This document shows, one piece after another, positions 1 through 10,934 of a stretch of 64,000 nucleotides of DNA; the first letter of the stretch is position 1; each line of letters begins with the position of its first letter. The translations under genes and the position numbers were made by a program. The notes beneath the pieces were generated by a model that saw only the letters and a list, made by a program, of their open reading frames with translations, had not been told where the DNA came from and did not search any database. Source of the stretch: Microbacterium aurantiacum (GTDB taxonomy: Bacteria; Actinomycetota; Actinomycetes; Actinomycetales; Microbacteriaceae); NCBI RefSeq assembly GCF_021654035.1, contig NZ_JAJPDW010000001.1, positions 1 to 64,000 on the forward strand, in the 5' to 3' direction.

Positions 1-930
1 GGCGCCGGCGCGGAGGATGGTCTGGATCCCGTAGAGCGGGTCGCCCTTGCGGCCGCGGTGGCCGAGGGTGTCTTGTTGGACGCGCCGGCGGACCTCGTCA
101 ACGGCGGCGGTGCCGAGCTTGACGACGTGGAACGCGTCGAGCACCGCGGTGGCGTCCTGCAGCTTGTCGTCGATCGCAGTCTTGTAACCCGCGAACGGAT
201 CGAGAGCTGCCACTCGCACGTTCTTCCGGAACGCGTCGCCACGATCACCGAGCCAGGAGGCATACGCCTTCCCCGATCGGCCCGGGACGAGATCCAGCAG
301 CCGGGCCCGCGTCTTTCCGTGCTCGTCGCGGGTGAGGTCGACCATCCCGGTCAACTCCTTCGGGCCGCGCTTGCGGGGGTCGACGTGGTGCCAGATGTGC
401 TCGTCGACGCCGAGCGTGGTGACGTTCTCGAACCGGGTCTCATCGACGGCCAGCTTGACGAGTTCGGGTTCGACGGCCCGCCACACCGTCTTCCACGACG
501 TCCCGAGCTGCCGGGCCAGGCCCGCGATCGTGGCGTGCTCGCGACGCAGCTGCCCGATCGCCCAGCCGATAGCGCGCGTCGTGATCGACCCGCGCCGGGC
601 AACCAGCGACGGCAGCTGCTCCGTGAACGTCTTCCGCAGACAGCCCTCGTCGTCGCATCGCCAGACCCGCTGCCGCCACACGATCCGCACCCGGGTCGCT
701 CCGGGCACGTCATGCAGCACCCGCCGGCGGCGCCCTCGACCTGTCGCGACGACACCGCACGACGGGCACCCGGCAGGCGCGGCGGGGCTCGAGACCGTCA
801 CGACCAGCAGCCCGTCGCGACGGTCGACGTGCTCGACATGAACACCGGGAAGGCCGACCAGCAGGTCACAGCGGGCACACGGACAGCAAGCAGAGCGCGC
901 CGAAGCGCACCCCCAAGTAGGGTGAAGCAC
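1..930 (-). CDS. ISL3-family transposase, partial (C-terminus beyond left edge)
   Basis: The minus-strand frame from GTG 930 is open to the window edge (310 residues). It begins with a Cys-rich segment (CARCDLL, then CPSCGVV, later WRCDDEGC), the N-terminal zinc-binding region of ISL3 transposases, followed by a helix-turn-helix (LARQLGTSWKTVWRAVEPE) and the DDE core: LGVDEHIW supplies the first Asp, VAALDPFAGYK the second, and DAFHVVKL follows. No ATG lies in frame further upstream before the element end, so GTG 930 is the natural start. The catalytic Glu and C-terminus are not visible, so intactness cannot be judged. The enzyme would catalyse cut-and-paste transposition of its own element. 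Confidence 0.85.
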   Translation of the reverse strand, partial: MLHPTWGCASARSACCPCARCDLLVGLPGVHVEHVDRRDGLLVVTVSSPAAPAGCPSCGVVATGRGRRRRVLHDVPGATRVRIVWRQRVWRCDDEGCLRKTFTEQLPSLVARRGSITTRAIGWAIGQLRREHATIAGLARQLGTSWKTVWRAVEPELVKLAVDETRFENVTTLGVDEHIWHHVDPRKRGPKELTGMVDLTRDEHGKTRARLLDLVPGRSGKAYASWLGDRGDAFRKNVRVAALDPFAGYKTAIDDKLQDATAVLDAFHVVKLGTAAVDEVRRRVQQDTLGHRGRKGDPLYGIQTILRAGA

Positions 931-1045
931 GTCGAGGTCCTCGGGGTAGATCAGAGAGTTAGCGCTTCTGATCCTCGGGGACCTCGACCCCTACACGCCG
1001 ACCATCACCCGGCGAGCCCTACCCCCACCGGATGTCCGAAGAGCC
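1..1045 (-). mobile_element. ISL3-family insertion sequence, partial (runs off left edge)
   Basis: The outer end of the element reads GGCTCTTCGG when followed on the minus strand from 1045; ISL3-family ends of actinobacteria commonly begin GGCTCTTC. Inside it lies the transposase frame. The sequence outside 1045 is an interrupted regulator gene, so the element boundary is defined by loss of that reading frame as well as by the end motif. The flank ends TCTTTACT; the second copy of an 8-bp target duplication would lie beyond the window. Confidence 0.75.
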
Positions 1046-1137
1046 AGTAAAGACAGCAGAATCCGCGAACGCGACGGATCGGCCATCGCCCGACCGAGCC
1101 GGTTCATCACATCAAGACGAGAAGAAAGAGTCAGCAC
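1045..1137 (-). pseudogene. CmtR/ArsR-type metal-sensor regulator, 5' fragment cut by the ISL3 element
   Basis: From GTG 1137 the minus strand encodes 31 residues: VLTLSSRLDVMNRLGRAMAD, then PSRSRILLSLL, after which the frame enters the insertion-sequence end. This matches the first helices of CmtR-like ArsR/SmtB regulators, where a LxRLGRAMADPTRSRIL segment leads into the winged helix. The DNA-reading helix and the metal ligands are absent, so the remnant cannot function. TATAGT at 1144-1149 (minus strand) could be its -10 box, which would make the transcript nearly leaderless. The remainder of the gene should lie beyond the other end of the element, outside the window. Confidence 0.65.
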
Positions 1138-1210
1138 ACGATGACTATACAGCCCGGGATGACCGGTTGAGAATCTCCGTTGGTCGACGCGCCTACGACT
1201 GAGCTCGCCC

Positions 1211-1537
1211 CTATCGCTCTTTGAGCCGCAATCTCCTGGCCAGGAACCCCGCCAGACCCCCGAAAAGAAGGCAAACGACAGCGATCGGCACCGCGACCTT
1301 CCACCAGACATTGCCGGTGAGCAGATTCGCCAGGAGCACAAACAAACACAACGCGTTGAACGTGAAGGCAAAAAGGACGAATCGAGTGGATGACCAGCGT
1401 TCACGCTCGGCCGGACGTTTGACAGCAGAAGGCACGACGATCCATTCACCGGAGAAGATGCTCCGAGAATACAAGTAGCAAACACATGCCACCCGAATAA
1501 TGATCAGTCCAGATTCCCCTGCGGGAGGTGCCATCAA
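1211..1537 (-). CDS. small two-helix membrane protein, unknown function
   Basis: A 108-residue frame whose C-terminal half holds two hydrophobic helices (FVLFAFTFNALCLFVLLANL and VAVPIAVVCLLFGGLAGFLA) and ends in a basic tail RRLRLKER. The start at 1537 is preceded by GAGGAA about 12 bases upstream; an internal GTG before PSAVKRPAER would give a shorter protein of about 70 residues and is also possible. The DNA here is less GC-rich than the flanking core genes. It lies 73 bp upstream of the interrupted metal-sensor gene on the same strand. No family was recognised. The pattern could be real coding or chance. Confidence 0.4.
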   Translation of the reverse strand: MMAPPAGESGLIIIRVACVCYLYSRSIFSGEWIVVPSAVKRPAERERWSSTRFVLFAFTFNALCLFVLLANLLTGNVWWKVAVPIAVVCLLFGGLAGFLARRLRLKER

Positions 1538-1600
1538 TCGCCCTGTTCCTCGCCGTGTGCGCTGGCGCCTCCCAAGGTCCGCCAGGCGGCCTGTCTCAGG

Positions 1601-1690
1601 AAAGTGTCACGACAAGGATGCCGCGCAACCCTCAGAAGTGTCCTTCCGGCGCGACACCTAGTGTCATCGAGTAGCGATACCGACACTTCT
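1601..1690. promoter_or_regulatory. cluster of GTGTC/GACAC words with a 9-bp inverted repeat
   Basis: AGAAGTGTC at 1634-1642 is repeated inverted as GACACTTCT at 1682-1690, and between them GACAC-CTA-GTGTC (1653-1665) forms a second, smaller inverted repeat; a further AAGTGTCAC lies near 1601. The cluster sits in the non-coding gap between a small membrane protein gene and the 3' end of the DUF808 gene. It could be an operator, a hairpin terminator for one of the flanking genes, or the ends of a short decayed mobile element. Nothing decides between these. Confidence 0.35.
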
Positions 1691-1703
1691 CGTGACCGCA
1701 CGA

Positions 1704-2615
1704 TCAGTCCGCGGGAGGAGCCGCGTGTCCTGCGCCCGCCTTCCGCGATGAAGGGAGAAGGCGCCGGATCCCCATCACGACGCCGACGATGACGAGACCG
1801 GCGACGAGGCCGAACACGGCCGACACCGCGGTGTCGACCACCCAGACCACCACGGGGCCCGCCGCCTCGACGAGATGCGTGATCGCGTGGAGGAGGTCGT
1901 ACGGGCCGTGCCACACCGTCTCGGCGAGGTTCGCGATGACGAGGTGACCGCCCACCCACAGCATCGCGACGGTGCCGACCACGCTGATCACGCGGAACAC
2001 CGTGGGCATGGACGCGACCACGCGCGCACCGGTCCGCCGGACGCGTCGCGACGGGCTCTTCATGAACCGGAGGCCGATGTCGTCGATCTTCACGAGCAGC
2101 GCGACGACGCCGTAGACGAGCGCCGTCATGCCGAGCCCGATGACCGAGAGGGCCGCCAACGTCATGCCGAGCCCGAAATCCGGGTCGAGGTTCGACAGAG
2201 CGATCAGCATGATCTCGGTGCTCAGGATGAGGTCCGTGCGGATCGCACCGAAGACGAGCTTCTTCTCATCCCGCGCCCCATCATCCTCGCTCTCATGGTG
2301 CGCGCCGAACCACTCGAGCACCTTCTCGGCACCCTCGTAGCAGAGGAACCCGCCGCCGATGAGGAGGAGGTACGGCAGCACCCACGGCGCGAAGGCCGTG
2401 AGCAGCAGCGCTATGGGGATGATGATGACGAACTTGTTGACGAGGCTTCCGAGGGCGATCTTCCACACGACCGGCAGTTCCCGCGCGGGCGTGATGCCCT
2501 GTACGTACTGCGGCGTCACGGCCGCGTCGTCGATGACCACGCCCGCGGTCTTCGCGCTCGCCTTCAGCGCCGCGGACAGGATGTCGTCGACGACGGCGAG
2601 CAGGCCTACGGACAT
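1704..2615 (-). CDS. DUF808 (YedI-like) inner-membrane protein
   Basis: The 303-residue product begins MSVGLLAVVDDILSAALKAS and carries the family's conserved opening (DDIAxxxKxxAKTAGVVIDDAAVTPQYVQG), followed by several hydrophobic segments (about residues 55-95, 125-165, 210-235 and 255-285). This is the DUF808/YedI architecture and usual length; the biochemical role of the family is not established. ATG 2615 is preceded by AAGGAG at ideal spacing. The gene stands alone, divergent from purL, with the repeat cluster at 1601-1690 just downstream. Confidence 0.88.
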   Translation of the reverse strand: MSVGLLAVVDDILSAALKASAKTAGVVIDDAAVTPQYVQGITPARELPVVWKIALGSLVNKFVIIIPIALLLTAFAPWVLPYLLLIGGGFLCYEGAEKVLEWFGAHHESEDDGARDEKKLVFGAIRTDLILSTEIMLIALSNLDPDFGLGMTLAALSVIGLGMTALVYGVVALLVKIDDIGLRFMKSPSRRVRRTGARVVASMPTVFRVISVVGTVAMLWVGGHLVIANLAETVWHGPYDLLHAITHLVEAAGPVVVWVVDTAVSAVFGLVAGLVIVGVVMGIRRLLPSSRKAGAGHAAPPAD

Positions 2616-2792
2616 GCGGTTCTCCTTCGTGCACGGACAGCCGCCCGGACGCGGCCGCCGGAGGCACCCGCCCTCACGCTAGTGGCTCCTCGCCGATAAG
2701 CCTCACGCACCGCCCGGGGCTGCTCGCGAGTGATGTCGGGGCACAACTAGACTGATCGCGTCCGGCGCCCGCGATTCCTGGAGCTCAGCCGC

Positions 2793-5123
<2,331 letters not shown>

Positions 5124-5132
5124 ACTGTCGCC

Positions 5133-5267
5133 ATGGCTCAGGACGACGAATACGCGGGCTTCGCCGACACCCGGCAGAAGCGGATCAAGGTCGTGGCGTG
5201 GGTCACGATCGTCTCCCTGCTGCTCGTCGGCGGCGGGGCGACGGTGTTCGCGTTGCTGTTCGGCTGA
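5133..5267 (+). CDS. 44-residue single-helix membrane protein downstream of purL
   Basis: ATG 5133 opens a 45-codon frame: a charged N-terminus (MAQDDEYAGFADTRQKRIK) then one hydrophobic helix VVAWVTIVSLLLVGGGATVF and a short end ALLFG. The stop of purL is only 9 bp upstream, so it is probably co-transcribed. The layout (soluble acidic head, basic stop-transfer residues, one helix) is what a small regulatory membrane protein looks like, but no function is known to me. It is too short to be found by most gene finders. The start lacks a strong ribosome-binding site and may depend on coupling to purL. Confidence 0.6.
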   Translation: MAQDDEYAGFADTRQKRIKVVAWVTIVSLLLVGGGATVFALLFG

Positions 5268-5348
5268 TCAGCGGCGGTGGACACCCCGCGGCTGAACGCT
5301 GACCCCGAGTCCGCGGCACGCGCTTCCCGGCGCGACTAGCATGTCACC

Positions 5349-6143
5349 GTGGAGCCGGTCCTGTTCTTCCTCGGCAGCTGGTGGTGGATCGCTCCGACGG
5401 CCGCAGGCCTCGGTGCGGTCGGCTACGGCGCCGTCACGATGCCGCGTCGACGCGCGCGGCGTCTCGAACTCGACGCTGCCCGCCATGACCAATACCGCGC
5501 CTACCAGGCCCTGCAGTCGGCGCGCGCCGACGTCCGGGCCGCGCGGGCGGACGCGCTGAGCGCCAAGGCCGCGCGCGGGGGCGTGCCGTTCGCCGCCACC
5601 CCACCCGAGGAGCGCCGCGCGATCCAGGCCGCCAAGGCCGCCGAGCGTGCGGCGGCCATGCACCTTCGCGCGAGCCGCGATCGACTGAAGGCGGTGCAGG
5701 TGCGTTTCGCGCAGAGCGGGCGGAGCGCCCCGCTTCCGCTGGAGCAGCTCCTCGCCCGTCACGATGCGATCGCCGCGCGCTGGCTCGTGTACGAAACGGA
5801 TGCCGGGGCCGCGCTGTCCTTCCCCCAGATGCTCGATGCGCGGCATCCGTCGACGCACGCGTTCCTGCGAGCGCAGCACGATGCGCAGCGGCTGCGACCG
5901 GCGACCGCGCGGGCCAAGATGACCGCGGCGCAGTTCGTGGAGTACCGCGACGCCGTGGGCGCGATGGAAGCCGCCTTCGACGTCGCCGAGCGCGACGCGC
6001 AGGACACCGCGCGTCGCGGTGTCGCGGGACTCCGCTGGAACAGCCCGCCGCCGGCCGTCACGCCGCCCACGACCGCGCAGCCCACGTCCCCGCAGCCCAC
6101 CTGGCCCGTGCCCTCGCGGCGCGCGCCGTCCGAGGACCACTGA
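5349..6143 (+). CDS. membrane-anchored coiled-coil protein, paralogue 1
   Basis: GTG 5349 starts MEPVLFFLGSWWWIAPTAAG, an N-terminal hydrophobic anchor to about residue 30, followed by RRRARRLELDAARHDQYRAY and a long Ala/Arg/Asp-rich helical region to about residue 220, then a Pro/Thr/Gln-rich tail. No enzymatic motif is visible. The next gene, starting 7 bp after the stop, is a clear paralogue (compare LFFLGSWWWIAP with FDFLGNFWWLAF, and LEQLLARHDAIAARWLVYE with LERLFATHDEITARWLDYE). The two are likely one operon and may form a complex. Function unknown. Confidence 0.8.
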   Translation: MEPVLFFLGSWWWIAPTAAGLGAVGYGAVTMPRRRARRLELDAARHDQYRAYQALQSARADVRAARADALSAKAARGGVPFAATPPEERRAIQAAKAAERAAAMHLRASRDRLKAVQVRFAQSGRSAPLPLEQLLARHDAIAARWLVYETDAGAALSFPQMLDARHPSTHAFLRAQHDAQRLRPATARAKMTAAQFVEYRDAVGAMEAAFDVAERDAQDTARRGVAGLRWNSPPPAVTPPTTAQPTSPQPTWPVPSRRAPSEDH

Positions 6144-6150
6144 GGAGATC

Positions 6151-6909
6151 GTGGAACCCTTCTTCGACTTCCTCGGCAACTTCTGGTGGCTGGCGTTCCC
6201 GCTGTTCGGCGTCGGTGCCGGCGCGTGGAACTCCCTGCAGGCAGCCTCCCGTCGCCGCCACAAACAGAAGCTCGAACTCATCCGCGCCCGCGCCGAGCTG
6301 CGCGCCGCCGAGACCGGTGTGATCCTCCCGCCGCTCCCGGCGAAGCCGGAGAAGAAGAAGCAGAAGCAGTCCGAGGTCACGTCCGGCGAGAAGCGACCGA
6401 GCACCCTCGAGCGGCTGTTCGCGACGCACGACGAGATCACCGCGCGATGGCTGGACTACGAGCTCGACGTCGCGAAGATGATCGCGTACCCCGCGATGAG
6501 CGACGGGCGCCAGCCCCTCACCGCCGCGTTCCTGCGGGCGAAGCGCCGGGCCGACCATCTGCGGCCTGACGGGCTCGACGCCCGCATCACCGCCGAGGAG
6601 CTCCGCGAGTATCGCGAGGCGGTGACCGATTTCGAGGTCGCCTTCGACCTCGCCGAGCGCGACGCCAAGCGCCTGCGGGATTCGGAGTTCACGGATGCCG
6701 AGCGCAAGCGCCTCGCGACCGCCCAGCGACTGCTGAACATCGCCGTGGACGAGGCCGCGACCCCTGCCGAACGGCAGAGCGCCTACCGCCGCGTGCGCGA
6801 GGAGCTGGACGGGTTGATCGCGGTGTCCGATGAGGCGATCGAGACGCTGGAGAAGAAGGTCATGCGGGAACTGCCACGGGCGGACGACCCGAAGGCCGCC
6901 CGCCCGTGA
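6151..6909 (+). CDS. membrane-anchored coiled-coil protein, paralogue 2
   Basis: GTG 6151, preceded by GAGGAG at 6142-6147, gives 252 residues: VEPFFDFLGNFWWLAFPLFG (membrane anchor), a basic stop (RRRHKQKLELIRARAELRAA), a Lys/Pro linker (PAKPEKKKQKQ) and a helical domain containing LERLFATHDEITARWLDYEL, FRVAFDLAERDA-like VAFDLAERDAKRL and a final coiled coil. It shares anchor and helical core with the preceding gene, so the pair arose by duplication. A longer frame is open upstream, but the GTG has the ribosome-binding site and the conserved EP-FFxFLGxxWW start. Function unknown. Confidence 0.82.
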   Translation: MEPFFDFLGNFWWLAFPLFGVGAGAWNSLQAASRRRHKQKLELIRARAELRAAETGVILPPLPAKPEKKKQKQSEVTSGEKRPSTLERLFATHDEITARWLDYELDVAKMIAYPAMSDGRQPLTAAFLRAKRRADHLRPDGLDARITAEELREYREAVTDFEVAFDLAERDAKRLRDSEFTDAERKRLATAQRLLNIAVDEAATPAERQSAYRRVREELDGLIAVSDEAIETLEKKVMRELPRADDPKAARP

Positions 6910-6921
6910 GAGGTTCTCAGA

Positions 6922-7833
6922 TCAGTCCGCGATGAGCGTGCTGAACGCGTCGGGGTTGGCCTCGATCCACGCCTCGACGGCCTCGGCTTCCTGGCCCTGA
7001 CCGTACTCGTTCACGACCATGTCCTCGAGCGAGGCGTACTGCGCGTCATCCAGCTGGATGCCGGCGATCAGCTCGGCCGCCTCGGGGAAGCGCTCCGAGA
7101 AGTCGCTCGTTCCGAGGAAGTGGAGCGCCTCGGGCTCGCCCATGGCGCCGCGCGGGTCCTCGAGGTCGCGGAGGTTGTAGGCGTCGTTGGCCCAGAAGGG
7201 ACGCCACGACGTCACGACGATGTCGTCCTCGGCTGCGATCGCGTTCTCGAGCTCGGTGAGCATCGCCGCGGTCGACGAGGTGAGGAGCGTGTACTCGTCG
7301 CCCAGCTCGTACGCGGGGATCATCGAGTCCTGCGTCACACCGGTGAGGCCGGCGCCCGGCTCGATGCCGACGATCTCGCCGCCGAACATGTCGGCGTTGC
7401 CCTTGAGGTCCTCGATCGAGGTGATGTCGACGTAGTCGGGGACGGCGATGGTGAGCACCGCGCCCTCGTAGTAGGCGCCGATGTCCTCGATGCTGTCGCC
7501 GTACTCCTCCATGTAGGAGGCGTGGGTGACCTCGGGCCACGCGGACGGGTACATGTCGACGTCGCCCTGGGCGAGACCGGCGTAGAGCGGACCCGCCTCG
7601 GTCAGCTCCTGCATCTCGACGGTGTAGCCGAGCTTCTCGAGCTGGTTCTCGAGGAGGTACGCGGTGCTGAGGCCGTCGGTCCACGACGGGAGGAACCCGA
7701 GCGTGATGGTGCCCATCTCCTCCGAGCCGGCGTCCGCGGTTCCGTTGTCGCCGCCGTCGCTCGAGCAGCCGGCGAGCGCGAGCGTCGCCGCCGCGCCGAG
7801 GGCGAGGATTCCTGTGAGCTTCCGATTTCGCAT
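6922..7833 (-). CDS. proX: glycine betaine/proline ABC transporter substrate-binding lipoprotein
   Basis: The 303-residue product has a lipoprotein signal with lipobox LAGC (Cys23) and a mature OpuAC/ProX-type solute-binding fold, recognised by ITLGFLPSWTDGLSTAYLLE, MYPSAWPEVTH and DDIVVTSWRPFWANDAYNLR. In this family aromatic residues cage the quaternary amine of betaine or choline; the exact ligand cannot be read from sequence. ATG 7833 precedes RKLTGILALG and has GAAGGG upstream; an upstream in-frame extension lacks signal-peptide character. It is the last gene of the proVWX operon, 73 bp after proW, and should act at the outer face of the cytoplasmic membrane. Confidence 0.93.
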   Translation of the reverse strand: MRNRKLTGILALGAAATLALAGCSSDGGDNGTADAGSEEMGTITLGFLPSWTDGLSTAYLLENQLEKLGYTVEMQELTEAGPLYAGLAQGDVDMYPSAWPEVTHASYMEEYGDSIEDIGAYYEGAVLTIAVPDYVDITSIEDLKGNADMFGGEIVGIEPGAGLTGVTQDSMIPAYELGDEYTLLTSSTAAMLTELENAIAAEDDIVVTSWRPFWANDAYNLRDLEDPRGAMGEPEALHFLGTSDFSERFPEAAELIAGIQLDDAQYASLEDMVVNEYGQGQEAEAVEAWIEANPDAFSTLIAD

Positions 7834-7906
7834 GGTGCTTCCCTTCATCTTCTTCATGTGTGATCGCATTCGTTCCGTATCGGTGTTCAGTTGTGGGTTC
7901 TGAGGT

Positions 7907-8889
7907 CTACAGCGCTCCGCCGCCGCCGACCGGAGCGCGCCGCGGGGACGCGATCTCGCGCTCGGCCTCGGCAGACGCGTCCGCGCTCTCGGTGACGGCG
8001 GGCCCGCCGGAGCCGCGCATCGCACGCCCGCGCCCGAGCTTCGCCCGGAGCGACCGCGGGTAGTCGGCGGGGTTGCCCAGCGAGGCGGTCACGCGGTCGA
8101 GGAAGACGGCGAGGATCACGACGCCGAGGCCCGCCTCGACGCCGAGGGAGAGGTTCACGGTCGACACCGACTGCACGACGATCTTGCCGAGGCCGTCCGC
8201 GCCGACGATGCCCGCGAGCACCGCCATCGACAGGGCCAGCATGATCACCTGGTTGACGCCCGCCATGATGGTGGGCATCGCGAGCGGCAGCTGGATGCCG
8301 CGGAGGATCTGCCCGGGCTTCGCGCCGAACGCGTGCCCCGCCTCGACGGTCTCGGAGTCGACCCCGCGGATGCCGAGCTCGGTCAGACGCACCCCGGGGG
8401 GCAGCGCGAAGATGACCGTCGCGACGACGCCCGGGACGACGCCGATGCTGAAGAACGTGATGGCGGGGATCAGGTAGACGAAGGCCGGCATCGTCTGCAT
8501 GAAGTCCAGGATCGGCTTGAGGATCGCGCGGACGGTGTCGTTGCGCGCCGACCAGATCCCCAGCGGGATGCCGATGAGGAGGGCCACCACCGTGGCGACG
8601 AGGACCAGCGAGAGCGTCTGCATCGCCGGCACCCACAGATTCATCGCGACGATCAGCGTGAAGGTCGCGGCGGTGCCGATCGCCATCTGCCAGGAGCGGA
8701 AGAACCAGCCGAGCAGGGCGAAGACGACGATCGCCAGCGGCACGGGGACGGCGATGAGGACGTCCGTGAGTCCGTCGACCAGGAAGCGGACGACGATGCT
8801 GATGATGTCGAACAGGCCGGAGAGGTTGTCGCGGAGCCAATCGACTCCGGTGTCGATCCAGTCGCCGACGGGAACGCGGAAACCATCCA

Positions 8890-8890
<1 letters not shown>
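7907..8890 (-). CDS. proW: glycine betaine/proline ABC transporter permease
   Basis: The 327-residue integral membrane protein follows the ProW plan: an N-terminal segment (VGDWIDTGVDWLRDNL), helices from about residue 25 on, and the permease EAA-like loop EAGHAFGAKPGQILRGIQLP that docks on the ATPase. A C-terminal extension of about 45 residues (SLRAKLGRGRAMRGSGG onward) is polar and lacks known motifs. Its ATG shares one base with the proV stop (TGATG), showing translational coupling. It forms the membrane channel of the compatible-solute importer. Confidence 0.95.
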
Positions 8891-10188
<1,298 letters not shown>

Positions 10189-10541
10189 TGGTCACACCTC
10201 GACGGCCCGCGAGCAGGCAGGGCCGCATCGGTCGCGCCCGGGTGGTGATCATCGGCGACGGCAGGGCAGCAGGGCACCCCAGCGACATCGCTACCGGTGG
10301 GGTACATCGGGTTCCCCACCCAGATCACCGACCGTACGACCCCATCTCCTCACCCGATTCTTCTCGGGGTGACGGGGGCGCGGACTGGTCGTGTGGGCCG
10401 AGACGGCCCTTCTACGAGGCAATCAGAGATGGATGCCGCACGCAAACCCGCCCGAGTGCAGAACGGCGTCTTGACATGAGGCTGCTTGCATGGTTAGTTG
10501 GTCAAGTAATGAACCGGGTAAGCACCCCGATCGGAGGCTCC
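10189..10541. other. divergent intergenic region between proV and the GntR-ABC operon
   Basis: This 353-bp gap has no convincing gene. It holds a perfect 7-bp hairpin GGTGGGG / CCCCACC (10296-10302 and 10314-10320, 11-base loop), about 110 bp before proV, and the promoter-operator of the GntR operon near its right end (TTGACA at 10471-10476; palindrome at 10494-10509). The hairpin lacks a T-run on either strand, so it may be an operator or a leader structure rather than a terminator. No known riboswitch was recognised. Confidence 0.5.
10471..10509 (+). promoter_or_regulatory. promoter with GntR (YtrA-type) operator
   Basis: TTGACA at 10471-10476 is an ideal -35 box. About 17 bp later lies TTAGTTGGTCAAGTAA (10494-10509), a near-perfect palindrome (TTAGTTG / CAAGTAA, one mismatch, 2-bp centre) that covers the expected -10 position. 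It is followed 32 bp later by the GntR start. A repressor bound there would block RNA polymerase, so the operon is most likely autorepressed. The regulator-site pairing is inferred from position and symmetry. Confidence 0.7.
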
Positions 10542-10934
10542 GTGAATGACGACGGAAAAGCACTCTTCCTGCAGATCGCCGAGGCGATCGAGGAGCAGAT
10601 CGTGGACGGGACTCTGAGCGAAGAATCCCAGGTCCCGTCGACGAATGAGCTCGCCGCGTTCTACCGCATCAATCCCGCCACCGCGGGGAAGGGAGTGAAC
10701 ATGCTCGTCGACTCGGGCGTGCTGTACAAGCGACGCGGGGTGGGCATGTTCGTCGCCCCGGGAGCACGCGACCGCGTCCTCTCGGACCGGCGCGAAGCGT
10801 TTGCAGATCGTTATCTCGAGCCGCTCCTGGCCGAGGCCGCGCGCCTCGGTCTGAGCGCCGACACCCTCACCTCCCTCATCCGCGAACGTGCGGAACACCA
10901 CACTCCCCCGACCACGGAAGGACTCCCGAGATGA
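10542..10934 (+). CDS. GntR-family transcriptional regulator (YtrA-like)
   Basis: The 130-residue protein starts at GTG 10542 after GGAGG (10533-10537); an earlier in-frame ATG at 10509 overlaps the operator and is less likely. A GntR winged helix covers about residues 8-75 (LFLQIAEAIEEQIVDGTL, then VPSTNELAAFYRINPATAGK). There is no large effector domain, only a short helical tail, as in the YtrA subfamily that controls adjacent ABC-transporter genes. Its stop overlaps the next start (ATGA at 10931). It probably represses its own operon through the palindrome at 10494-10509. Confidence 0.92.
   Translation: MNDDGKALFLQIAEAIEEQIVDGTLSEESQVPSTNELAAFYRINPATAGKGVNMLVDSGVLYKRRGVGMFVAPGARDRVLSDRREAFADRYLEPLLAEAARLGLSADTLTSLIRERAEHHTPPTTEGLPR

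Noticed and set aside
10296..10320. Riboswitch upstream of proV
   Set aside because: Only one simple 7-bp hairpin is present; no conserved riboswitch core was recognised.
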